From contig CAADVJ010000140.1 of the NCBI GenBank assembly GCA_900752475.1, positions 1-5,199 on the forward strand: a DNA stretch of 5,199 nucleotides, read 5' to 3'. The notes under the pieces were generated by a model. It saw only the letters and a list, made by a program, of their open reading frames with translations, had not been told where the DNA came from and did not search any database. This document shows, piece by piece, positions 1 through 5,199 of this stretch. This DNA comes from an uncultured Collinsella sp. (GTDB lineage Bacteria > Actinomycetota > Coriobacteriia > Coriobacteriales > Coriobacteriaceae). The position numbers and the translations under genes are program-made. Positions within the stretch are counted from its first letter, which is position 1; each line of letters begins with the position of its first letter.

Positions 1-270
1 CAGGTCCATGAGCCCTCCAATGGAGTCGGATAACCAACCTTATTCCCCTGCCCGCGGGTCCGCACACCTTCGTGCACAAGAAAGCGATTCCACCCGGTCG
101 AGTGGCAGAAAAACCATCACAACATTCGATGCTTTTCCCGATTTTGGCAAAAAACGTCGAATGTTGAGATGGTTTGAGGCAAGGTGAGGGGCACTAAGCC
201 TACACGGCGCATGCCCGTATTCGAATGGAAATGAAAACAGGCTCACTTATTTCGCCCCACTGGCAACATA
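1..270. other. Intergenic region without a supported gene
   Basis: No convincing coding region is seen here. Frame 1 is open only for ten codons from the window edge to TAA at 31-33, so the tail of an upstream plus-strand gene could end there, but ten codons cannot be identified. Two short open frames, one on plus (8-187) and one on minus (40-246), have no recognisable protein character, no clear ribosome binding site, and both run through the 65-nt palindrome at 111-175. I treat them as chance. The remainder looks like ordinary intergenic DNA leading to the efflux-operon promoter. Confidence 0.6.
111..175. repeat. 65-nt near-perfect palindrome (inverted repeat)
   Basis: Arm 111-129 (AAACCATCACAACATTCGA) is the reverse complement of 157-175 (TCGAATGTTGAGATGGTTT) with a single A/A mismatch (119/167). 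Pairing continues inward with interruptions: T130/G156 wobble, G131/C155, four T-A pairs (133-136 with 150-153) and C139/G147, leaving a small loop around 143. Read on the minus strand the hairpin is followed by TTTTTCTG, so it could end transcription in that direction. The arms are AT-rich, unlike a typical terminator in GC-rich DNA. It may instead be a dispersed intergenic palindrome of the REP/MITE type. The symmetry is directly visible; the function is not known. Confidence 0.8.
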
Positions 271-274
271 AACC

Positions 275-305
275 TTGACTCTACAATCGTTGTAGGGTTT
301 TCACT
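275..305 (+). promoter_or_regulatory. MerR-type promoter and operator of the efflux operon
   Basis: A -35 element TTGACT (275-280) is followed by a 19-bp spacer and a weak -10 element TTCACT (300-305). Within the spacer lies an interrupted dyad, CTACAA (281-286), TCG, TTGTAG (290-295). It extends outward to 278-298 with eight of nine positions paired. Spacers of 19-20 bp with an operator between the two hexamers are the hallmark of promoters activated by MerR-family proteins, which bend and untwist DNA to realign the hexamers. A MerR/BmrR-like regulator is encoded two genes down (1747-2595), so autoregulated control is the natural inference. Transcription would start near 312, giving a leader of roughly 35 nt before the MATE gene. 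A second TACACT at 305-310 is an alternative -10 but would need a 24-bp spacer. Confidence 0.82.
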
Positions 306-345
306 ACACTGGTAGTTAAACGAACCCAGCCAGAAAGCCCCGCCC

Positions 346-1692
346 ATGGAACACGATCTCACACGCGGCAATGTCCTTAAGACCATCGCGGTCTTTGCCC
401 TGCCTTATATGCTCTCGTACTTTTTGCAGATGCTCTACGGTATGGCCGACCTGTACATGATGGGGCAGTTCAGCGGTGCCGCCGGCATCACCGCCGTGGG
501 TAATGGCGCGCAGACGCTCTACATCATTACCGTGACGCTCGTGGGGCTGGCCATGGGAACGACGGTTATCGTCGGCCACGCTGTGGGCTCGCGCCGTTTC
601 GATCGCGCCGAGCCCGCCATCGGCAACACCATCACGCTCTTTATGAGCGTCTCGGTGGTACTGGCCGCCGTCCTGCTCGCACTGTGCCCGCAAATCGTGG
701 CGCTCATTGGCACGCCGGCCGAGGCAGTCGAAGGCACCGCCGCCTACCTGCGTATCTGCTTTGTCGGCATTCCGTTTATCGCCGCGTACAACATTCTCTC
801 GGCCATCTTTCGCGGGCTGGGCGATTCGCGCTCGCCTATGTACGTGATCGGCGTGGCGTGCATCATCAACATCGCGCTCGACTTTCTATTTATCGGCCAC
901 ATGGGACTCGGCCCCGTGGGTGCGGCGCTCGGCACGGTAACCGCCCAGACGGCAAGCGTTGCCCTCGCGCTCGTGTGGCTCAAGAGCCACCGCACGAACA
1001 TCCACGTTAAGCGTAGCGACCTGCGCCCCCAGCCCGAGGTGCTCGGCAGCATTCTTAAGATCGGCGTGCCCGTGGCCGTGCAGGACGGTTGCATCCAGGT
1101 GGCGTTTATGTTTATCACCGTCATCGCCAACCACCGAGGGCTCGTCGACGCCGCCGCCGTGGGCCTGGTCGAAAAGATGATCAGCTTTTTGTTCATTGTG
1201 CCGAGTTCCATGGGCGCCACCGTCAGCGCACTCACGGCGCAAAACGCCGGCGCAGGCAAGGGCGATCGTGCGCGTCAGGTACTCAAGGACGCCATGACCA
1301 TCTCGGTGGCGTACGGTTGCCTGGTCACGGTGCTGATGTGGCTGGTGGCGCCGGCGTTTATTGGCTTTTTTGCCAAGGACGCCGCAGTCGTCGCGGCCGG
1401 TACCGGCTATATGCGCAGCTACATTTTCGACGCGATTTTTGCCGGCATCCACATTTGCTTTAGCGGCTTTTTCGCTGCATACGGCAAGAGCTACATCGGC
1501 TTTGCGCACAACGTGCTGGCCGTGGCGCTCATTCGCGTGCCGGGCGCGTGGCTGCTGTCGAACGCCTATTCCGATACGTTGTTTCCCATGGGCATCGCCT
1601 CGCCGTGCGGATCGATTTTGTCGGCGGTCATCTGTGTTGTCGCGTTTACCGTGCTCAACCGCCGCGGAGCTTTTGACAAGCTGGTGGCGTAG
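346..1692 (+). CDS. MATE-family multidrug/cation antiporter
   Basis: This integral membrane protein of 448 aa has the usual length for the MATE (multidrug and toxic compound extrusion) family, which exports cationic drugs or metabolites using a sodium or proton gradient. Two homologous six-helix halves are visible, about residues 14-210 and 235-435. Family signatures include the N-terminal FALPYMLSYFLQMLYGMADL (17-36), FRGLGDSRSP (155-164) and NIALDFLFIG followed by GLGPVGAALGT (175-197). The second half repeats the pattern with a polar KIGVPVAVQDG entry (238-248). The ATG at 346 places the conserved first helix at the normal distance from the N terminus, but no good Shine-Dalgarno sequence lies upstream (the nearest purines are AGAAAG at 332-337). 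The gene lies behind a MerR-type promoter and 54 nt ahead of the matching regulator. The substrate cannot be read from the sequence; the sensor next door argues for a bulky cationic or lipophilic compound. Confidence 0.95.
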   Translation: MEHDLTRGNVLKTIAVFALPYMLSYFLQMLYGMADLYMMGQFSGAAGITAVGNGAQTLYIITVTLVGLAMGTTVIVGHAVGSRRFDRAEPAIGNTITLFMSVSVVLAAVLLALCPQIVALIGTPAEAVEGTAAYLRICFVGIPFIAAYNILSAIFRGLGDSRSPMYVIGVACIINIALDFLFIGHMGLGPVGAALGTVTAQTASVALALVWLKSHRTNIHVKRSDLRPQPEVLGSILKIGVPVAVQDGCIQVAFMFITVIANHRGLVDAAAVGLVEKMISFLFIVPSSMGATVSALTAQNAGAGKGDRARQVLKDAMTISVAYGCLVTVLMWLVAPAFIGFFAKDAAVVAAGTGYMRSYIFDAIFAGIHICFSGFFAAYGKSYIGFAHNVLAVALIRVPGAWLLSNAYSDTLFPMGIASPCGSILSAVICVVAFTVLNRRGAFDKLVA

Positions 1693-1732
1693 CGGGGCAA
1701 CGCAGGCCTGGCATCCCTCCCCGACTCCATTG

Positions 1733-1739
1733 AAAGGAG
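1733..1739 (+). promoter_or_regulatory. Ribosome binding site setting the GTG start of the MerR gene
   Basis: AAAGGAG lies seven bases before the GTG at 1747. The next in-frame ATG, at 1756, is 16 bases away and so less well placed. This supports a GTG start and a protein beginning MTDMPSEH. The site is much stronger than that of the MATE gene upstream, so the regulator may be translated at least as efficiently as the pump from a shared message. Confidence 0.8.
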
Positions 1740-1746
1740 CGGTCCT

Positions 1747-2595
1747 GTGACCGACATGCCAAGTGAACATACCGAGGGCCTGCTCCGCATTGGCGAGGTG
1801 GCGCGCCTGTTTAACCTGAGCGTGGGGACGCTACGTCATTACGAGCAGATGGGCTTGCTGGACCCGGCGTACATCGATCCGGCAAGCGGGTACCGCTACT
1901 ACGGATCGCGGCAGCTCTCCACCCTCAACACCATCAGCCACCTGCGTGTTCTCAACTTGCCCTTGGCGCAGATTCGAGAGTTTGTGACCACGCGCGACGT
2001 GGACCTTATGCAACGGCAGCTGGCTCAGCAACAGGAGCTCATCGAGCGCAAGCGCCGAGAGCTGGAGCGTGTGTCGCGCAAGATCGATAACCGGCTTGCG
2101 CTGCTCCGCGATGCCTTGAACACCAAGCTCGATACCATTTGCACAATCGATACGCCCGAGCTTCGCTGCGCCGTGCTGCGCGAACGCGTTAAGCCTACCG
2201 ACGCCTATGCGCTGGAGTGGCAGATTCGTCAGCTGCAGAAGGGGCAACACGAGACCTTTGTCTTTCTGGGCAACCTGGGCGTTGGGATTAGCGCCGAGCG
2301 CCTGGCCGCCGGCGACTTTGACGGCTACGACGAGGTCTTTCTGCTGCTCGATGACACCGATGATTACGTGGGCGATGTCGAGGTGCGGCCCGCCGCGCGG
2401 TGCCTGACCATTAGCTTCCGCGGCACACACGGGCAAGCGGGCCCGCGCTATAAGCAGCTGCTCGGCTATATGCGCGAACACAGGCTGTCCCCCGCTGGCC
2501 CCTCACGCGAGATCGCCCTCATTGACGACATCATCAGCGACGACCCCGCGACCCATGTGACGCAGATCACGGTGCCGGCTGCCCCGTCCAAATAA
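1747..2595 (+). CDS. MerR-family transcriptional activator with GyrI-like effector-binding domain
   Basis: This 282-aa protein is a DNA-binding one-component sensor, architecturally like Bacillus BmrR (about 280 aa). Residues 13-80 form the MerR winged helix-turn-helix: LRIGEVARLFNLSVGTLRHY is the helix-turn-helix and SGYRYY (47-52) is the family's wing signature. Residues 84-120 are a charged, Gln/Arg/Glu-rich helix, expected to be the antiparallel dimerisation coiled coil. Residues about 133-282 form a GyrI-like ligand-binding domain, with FRGTHGQAGPRYKQLLGYM (224-242) matching the family's central strand-helix pattern. By my alignment E255 sits where BmrR has the buried acidic residue that contacts cationic drugs. 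There is no cysteine pattern expected of metal or redox sensors such as MerR, CueR or SoxR. It lies directly after the MATE gene and very probably activates the promoter at 275-305, including its own expression. The inducer is unknown. Confidence 0.93.
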   Translation: MTDMPSEHTEGLLRIGEVARLFNLSVGTLRHYEQMGLLDPAYIDPASGYRYYGSRQLSTLNTISHLRVLNLPLAQIREFVTTRDVDLMQRQLAQQQELIERKRRELERVSRKIDNRLALLRDALNTKLDTICTIDTPELRCAVLRERVKPTDAYALEWQIRQLQKGQHETFVFLGNLGVGISAERLAAGDFDGYDEVFLLLDDTDDYVGDVEVRPAARCLTISFRGTHGQAGPRYKQLLGYMREHRLSPAGPSREIALIDDIISDDPATHVTQITVPAAPSK

Positions 2596-2640
2596 GATCC
2601 GCCCGGAAGGCAGTTCAATCATGCTTTCCGGGCGGATCTT
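2594..2640. terminator. Bidirectional intrinsic terminator between convergent genes
   Basis: Arms 2594-2612 and 2622-2640 are complementary over 19 bp with a single G-T wobble, around a 9-nt loop (2613-2621). The core of the stem is GATCCGCCCGGAA. The left arm starts inside the TAA stop codon of the MerR gene. Downstream on plus is CTTCAATTTGG; on minus, the stem is followed by CTTATTTGG. Each gives a short, imperfect U-tract. The hairpin sits between the MerR stop and the ligA stop (2660-2662), where both convergent transcripts need to end. Confidence 0.88.
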
Positions 2641-2659
2641 CAATTTGGTTATCGATGCA

Positions 2660-4888
2660 CTAAGCCTGGGGCACCTGACCAGTAGCCAAGATCTGCTCGA
2701 GTGCGTCCTCATCCAGCACGGGCACACCCAGCTGCTCAGCCTTGGTGAGCTTGGAGCCCGCTTTGGGGCCAGCGACCAGATAGCTCGTCTTCTTTGAAAC
2801 ACTGCCCGAGACCTTGGCACCAAGCACCTTGAGCGCCGCGCCCGCCTCGTCGCGGGTGCGGTTGACGAGCGTGCCGGTGAGCACGAAGGTCAGACCCGCG
2901 AGCGGCTGTGCGTCGGCGAGCTCGCCCGCCACGCCTGCGTCGGCTGCGGCTTGCGCGTGCGCAGCACCCAAGTCAACCTCGAGCGACAAACCCGCCTGGC
3001 GCAGGCGCTCCAGGACGGCAAGGTTTTCGGGAACGGCCAGGAACTGCTTGACGCTCGCCGCAATCTTGGGACCGATGCCCTCGCACTCGGCGATGTCCTC
3101 TTCGCTCGCCAAGATGAGCTTGTCAATCGACAGGAATCGCTCGGCGATAACCTCGCCCACGCTCTTGCCCACGTGGCGGATGCCCAGGGCAAACAGCACG
3201 CGACCGAGCGGCTGGCTCTTGGACTTGTTGAGTTCGGCGATGATTTTCTCGGCCGTCTTGAGGCCTACCGGAATGGGGTCGCCCTTCTTGACGCCCTTTT
3301 TGCTGTTGGAACTGGCATAGGTGCGCCCCGTGTCCAGGCCTGCGATGTCATCGACCGTGAGCTGGTAGAAGTCTGCGACATCGTGGATCAGGCCGGCGGC
3401 GATCATCTTGTCGACGATCTCGTCGCCCAGGCCGTCGACGTCCATGCAGCCGCGGCTCACCCAGTGGAGCAAGCGCTCCTTGAGCTGTGCGGGGCAATCG
3501 ATGGAGACGCAACGGTAGGCCACCTCGCCATCCTCGTGGACCACGGGGCTGCCGCACACGGGGCAGACCTCGGGCATGTGCCAGTCAACCGAATCGGCCG
3601 GGCGCTTATTGAGCACCGGGCCCACGACCTCGGGAATCACGTCGCCCGCCTTGTGCACGATGATAGTGTCGCCCTCGCGCACGTTTTTGCGGCGGATCTC
3701 GTCGATGTTGTGCAGCGTGGCGCGCGCGATGGTGGAGCCGGCGACCGTCACCGGGTCGAACTCGGCGACCGGCGTGAGCACACCGGTGCGGCCCACCTGG
3801 ATGCGAATTTCGCGCAGAATGGTCTGCTTTTCCTCGGGCGGGAACTTAAAGGCAATGGCCCAGCGCGGTGCGCGGGCGGTAAAGCCCAAGTCAAGCTGCT
3901 GTTGGAAGCTGTCGACCTTTACGACCACGCCGTCGATGTCGTAGTCCAGGTCGCCGCGATGTTCGAGCGCCTGGGCGCAGAACTCGTGGACCTCGGCCGG
4001 CGTGGCGCAACGACCCACGTTGGGGTTGACGCTAAAGCCGGCGCTACGCAGCCAGTCGAGGAACTCGCGCTGGCTGTGGACGTGCAGCGGATCGGTATCG
4101 GCGATGGCATAGATAAAGGTGGCCAGGTCGCGGCGCGCCGTGACCTTGGGGTCCTTCTGACGCAGGCTGCCGGCGGCGGCGTTGCGCGGGTTGGCGAAGG
4201 GGTCGCGGCCCTCGGCATCGGCCTCTTCATTCAGACGAACAAAGCTGCCCTTGGGCATGTAGACCTCGCCGCGTACCTCAATGGTGCGCTCGCGGTCGGC
4301 GCCCATGTGGGCGAGCGCGGGCTCGGACAGGTGCATGGGCACATCCTTGATGGTACGGACGTTGAGCGACACGTCCTCGCCCGTGGTGCCATCGCCACGT
4401 GTGGCGGCGCGCACGAAGGTGCCGTTTTGGTAGGTAAGCGCCACGCCCAGGCCGTCAATCTTAAGCTCGCAGGTATAGGTGACACTACCGGCGCCGAGCG
4501 CATCCTCGGCGCGCTGGAGCCACGCGTCGAGTTCGTCCAAATCCATAGCATCGTCCATAGAATACATGCGCGCCATGTGCGTGACCGGCGTAAACTGCTC
4601 GCTCACGTACCCGCCCACGCGCTGGGTATAGCTGTCGGGCGTCACCAAATCGGGGTAGGTCGCCTCGATTTCCTGCAGTTCAACGAGCATTTTGTCGAAG
4701 GCGGTGTCCGTGATCTCGGGCGCATCGAGCATGTAGTAGCGATAGGCGTGGTAGTCGAGCTCGTGGCGCAGCTCGGCCGCGCGCGCTGCCGCCTGGGCAC
4801 GGGCGTCGGTCGGTGCGGTGGCTTCCGCGGTCGTGGGCGTTTCGGTATCGATGTCCACGCCGTCACCAAACAGGCTCGATTGCTCCAT
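2660..4888 (-). CDS. NAD-dependent DNA ligase LigA
   Basis: LigA seals nicks during replication and repair, using NAD+ to adenylate an active-site lysine. This 742-aa protein is longer than the usual 670 or so. Domain Ia (about 44-100) carries RYYMLDAPEITDTAFDKM for NMN recognition. The adenylation domain has the catalytic KIDG (K143), RGEVYM (206-211), NPRNAAAGSLRQ (233-244) and DIDGVVVKV (K324). The OB fold follows at about 355-435. A Cys4 zinc finger uses C442, C445, C460 and C465. Helix-hairpin-helix repeats span about 480-630, and a BRCT domain spans 663-742. The extra length comes from an N-terminal tail of about 29 residues starting MEQSSLFGDG, an insertion near 519-539 (SSNSKKGVKKGDP) and an Ala-rich linker (641-660). 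The ATG start has a good ribosome binding site. The gene is convergent with the efflux operon and not functionally tied to it; it is expected to be essential. Confidence 0.98.
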   Translation of the reverse strand: MEQSSLFGDGVDIDTETPTTAEATAPTDARAQAAARAAELRHELDYHAYRYYMLDAPEITDTAFDKMLVELQEIEATYPDLVTPDSYTQRVGGYVSEQFTPVTHMARMYSMDDAMDLDELDAWLQRAEDALGAGSVTYTCELKIDGLGVALTYQNGTFVRAATRGDGTTGEDVSLNVRTIKDVPMHLSEPALAHMGADRERTIEVRGEVYMPKGSFVRLNEEADAEGRDPFANPRNAAAGSLRQKDPKVTARRDLATFIYAIADTDPLHVHSQREFLDWLRSAGFSVNPNVGRCATPAEVHEFCAQALEHRGDLDYDIDGVVVKVDSFQQQLDLGFTARAPRWAIAFKFPPEEKQTILREIRIQVGRTGVLTPVAEFDPVTVAGSTIARATLHNIDEIRRKNVREGDTIIVHKAGDVIPEVVGPVLNKRPADSVDWHMPEVCPVCGSPVVHEDGEVAYRCVSIDCPAQLKERLLHWVSRGCMDVDGLGDEIVDKMIAAGLIHDVADFYQLTVDDIAGLDTGRTYASSNSKKGVKKGDPIPVGLKTAEKIIAELNKSKSQPLGRVLFALGIRHVGKSVGEVIAERFLSIDKLILASEEDIAECEGIGPKIAASVKQFLAVPENLAVLERLRQAGLSLEVDLGAAHAQAAADAGVAGELADAQPLAGLTFVLTGTLVNRTRDEAGAALKVLGAKVSGSVSKKTSYLVAGPKAGSKLTKAEQLGVPVLDEDALEQILATGQVPQA

Positions 4889-4895
4889 AGCGGCA

Positions 4896-4901
4896 CTCCT
4901 T
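4896..4901 (-). promoter_or_regulatory. Ribosome binding site of ligA
   Basis: On the minus strand AAGGAG lies seven bases before the ATG at 4886-4888. It fixes a start that includes the short tail MEQSSLFGDG, which matters because this tail carries a possible clamp-binding motif. No other in-frame start near the conserved domain has a comparable site by inspection. Confidence 0.85.
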
Positions 4902-4902
4902 C

Positions 4903-4996
4903 ACTCGATTTCAAACGGATACAAGAGTACCACCGGTCGCAATGGGGCCGAATAGCGGTCTCAAACCGCACCGAATCGGCAGCCGCCAGACTGGGG
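4903..4996 (-). other. ligA upstream region, probable promoter zone
   Basis: This stretch between the ligA ribosome binding site and the inverted-repeat element should hold the ligA promoter. I do not see a clean pair of -35 and -10 hexamers with proper spacing on the minus strand: TTGAGA, TTGCGA and TACTCT occur, but at unsuitable distances. A small perfect hairpin is present, GCGGT (4955-4959) and ACCGC (4965-4969) with a 5-nt loop. Its role is unknown and a stem this short may be chance. Confidence 0.4.
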
Positions 4997-5025
4997 TGGA
5001 CAGTTAGTTCAGATACGTATAAATC
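4997..5025 (+). repeat. Left terminal inverted repeat (29 bp)
   Basis: It begins TGGACAGTTAGTTCAGATAC and continues to AAATC. It is an exact reverse complement of 5171-5199, and pairing stops at 5026/5170. It contains the small palindrome ATACGTAT (5013-5020). Confidence 0.9.
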
Positions 5026-5093
5026 CTAGAGCTGGATTAGGCACGAACACCCCTGTTTCAACTAATTTGGGCTCCCTGAGACCATGTAAACGT

Positions 5094-5132
5094 CCCGCTC
5101 GCCCTCCCAAACACCCATTCAAACCCCATCCC
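5094..5132 (-). other. Predicted G-quadruplex motif
   Basis: On the minus strand six runs of three or four G occur in 39 nt, corresponding to plus-strand C runs at 5124-5127 and at 5130-5132, 5114-5116, 5106-5108, 5102-5104 and 5094-5096. Loops are 2, 7, 5, 1 and 5 nt, meeting the canonical rule of four or more G3 tracts with loops of 1-7 nt, with two tracts to spare. It lies inside the inverted-repeat element, about 200 nt upstream of the ligA start and on the ligA-sense strand. Folding and function are unproven. Confidence 0.7.
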
Positions 5133-5170
5133 AATCAAAAAATGCTCAAAACGCATCCCAAGCTGCCCCA

Positions 5171-5199
5171 GATTTATACGTATCTGAACTAACTGTCCA
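5171..5199 (-). repeat. Right terminal inverted repeat (29 bp)
   Basis: This is the exact reverse complement of 4997-5025, ending ACTAACTGTCCA at the window's last base. The repeat could continue beyond the window, in which case base 5200 would pair with G4996. Confidence 0.9.

Larger units (their letters stand above)
4997..5199. mobile_element. 203-bp MITE-like element with 29-bp terminal inverted repeats
   Basis: The unit is bounded by two perfect 29-bp inverted repeats (4997-5025 and 5171-5199), with about 145 bp of non-coding sequence between them. There is no room for a transposase. The longest notable frame is a 32-codon minus-strand one (5058-5156) with no visible ribosome binding site. 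Small size, long perfect ends and a non-coding core are the usual features of a miniature inverted-repeat transposable element mobilised in trans. The core is strongly C-rich on plus and G-rich on minus, unlike the neighbouring genes. The right repeat ends on the last base of the window, so a target-site duplication or a longer repeat cannot be checked. Alternatives are a dispersed intergenic repeat that does not move, or a large regulatory dyad. I do not recognise the family from its ends. Confidence 0.65.

Noticed and set aside
40..246. 68-codon minus-strand frame (and a 59-codon plus-strand frame, 8-187)
   Set aside because: Both pass through the 65-nt palindrome, show no family motif and lack a clear ribosome binding site.
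1693..1746. Possible attenuator or promoter between the MATE and MerR genes
   Set aside because: The 54-nt gap has no good hairpin and no promoter pair. It fits simple co-transcription.
886..1770. 294-codon minus-strand frame opposite the MATE gene
   Set aside because: It is antisense to a clear MATE transporter, rich in His, Arg and Gly, without family motifs, and its start region lies in the MerR leader. It is a composition shadow.
4695..4699. Phenylalanine (F64) where E. coli LigA has a tyrosine in the NMN-binding motif
   Set aside because: As far as I recall, mycobacterial LigA also has Phe here (DAEFDEL), and Tyr for His at the neighbouring NMN-contact position is common in Gram-positives. 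It is normal variation and not a sign of inactivity.
2951..5029. Very long (692-codon) open frame on plus, opposite ligA
   Set aside because: It mirrors the high-GC codon bias of ligA on the opposite strand. The predicted protein is a low-complexity run of Ala, Val, Gly, His and Asp with no recognisable domain, and it overlaps a certain gene almost fully.
5058..5156. 32-codon minus-strand frame inside the inverted-repeat unit
   Set aside because: It is too short, has no upstream ribosome binding site, and its Gly/Phe/Trp-rich composition follows from the G-rich strand. Conservation across copies would be needed to revive it.
1..5199. CRISPR array, tRNA, toxin-antitoxin or defence system
   Set aside because: No regularly spaced repeats, no cloverleaf and no small paired genes were seen; coding space is taken by the three identified genes.

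Overview
The window is GC-rich (about 60% by eye) and gene-dense, with three confident protein genes. The LigA sequence has an alanine-rich N-terminal extension and an R-x-V-G-style helix-hairpin-helix segment. Together with codon usage and GC content, this suggests an actinobacterial relative, and I would guess a Coriobacteriia gut bacterium such as Collinsella. That placement is inference, because no rRNA or marker search was possible.

Bases 1-345 contain no convincing gene. They hold a 65-nt near-palindrome (111-175) and then a MerR-type promoter/operator (TTGACT, 19-bp spacer, interrupted dyad CTACAA-TCG-TTGTAG). Bases 346-1692 encode a MATE-family multidrug/cation antiporter. A MerR-family regulator with a C-terminal GyrI-like/BmrR-like ligand-sensing domain follows 54 nt later (1747-2595). 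The two genes read as a self-contained efflux operon. The likely logic is that the sensor binds a toxic compound, twists its overlong-spacer promoter into an active shape, and raises expression of the pump and of itself.

A 19-bp-stem hairpin (2594-2640) separates this operon from the convergent gene and can terminate transcription from both sides. On the minus strand, 2660-4888 encodes a complete NAD-dependent DNA ligase (LigA, 742 aa). All domains are present: Ia, adenylation, OB, Cys4 zinc finger, helix-hairpin-helix and BRCT. It has two unusual additions: an N-terminal tail that starts with a QSSLF sequence resembling a sliding-clamp-binding motif, and a lysine-rich insertion of about 20 residues at the start of the helix-hairpin-helix domain.

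Upstream of ligA, 4997-5199 is a non-coding 203-bp unit bounded by perfect 29-bp inverted repeats, with the right repeat ending on the last base of the window. It looks like a MITE-like element and carries a canonical G-quadruplex motif on the minus strand, the strand of ligA. I see no CRISPR array, tRNA, rRNA, phage gene or defence system. The least explained parts are the two intergenic inverted-repeat structures at the window's ends.
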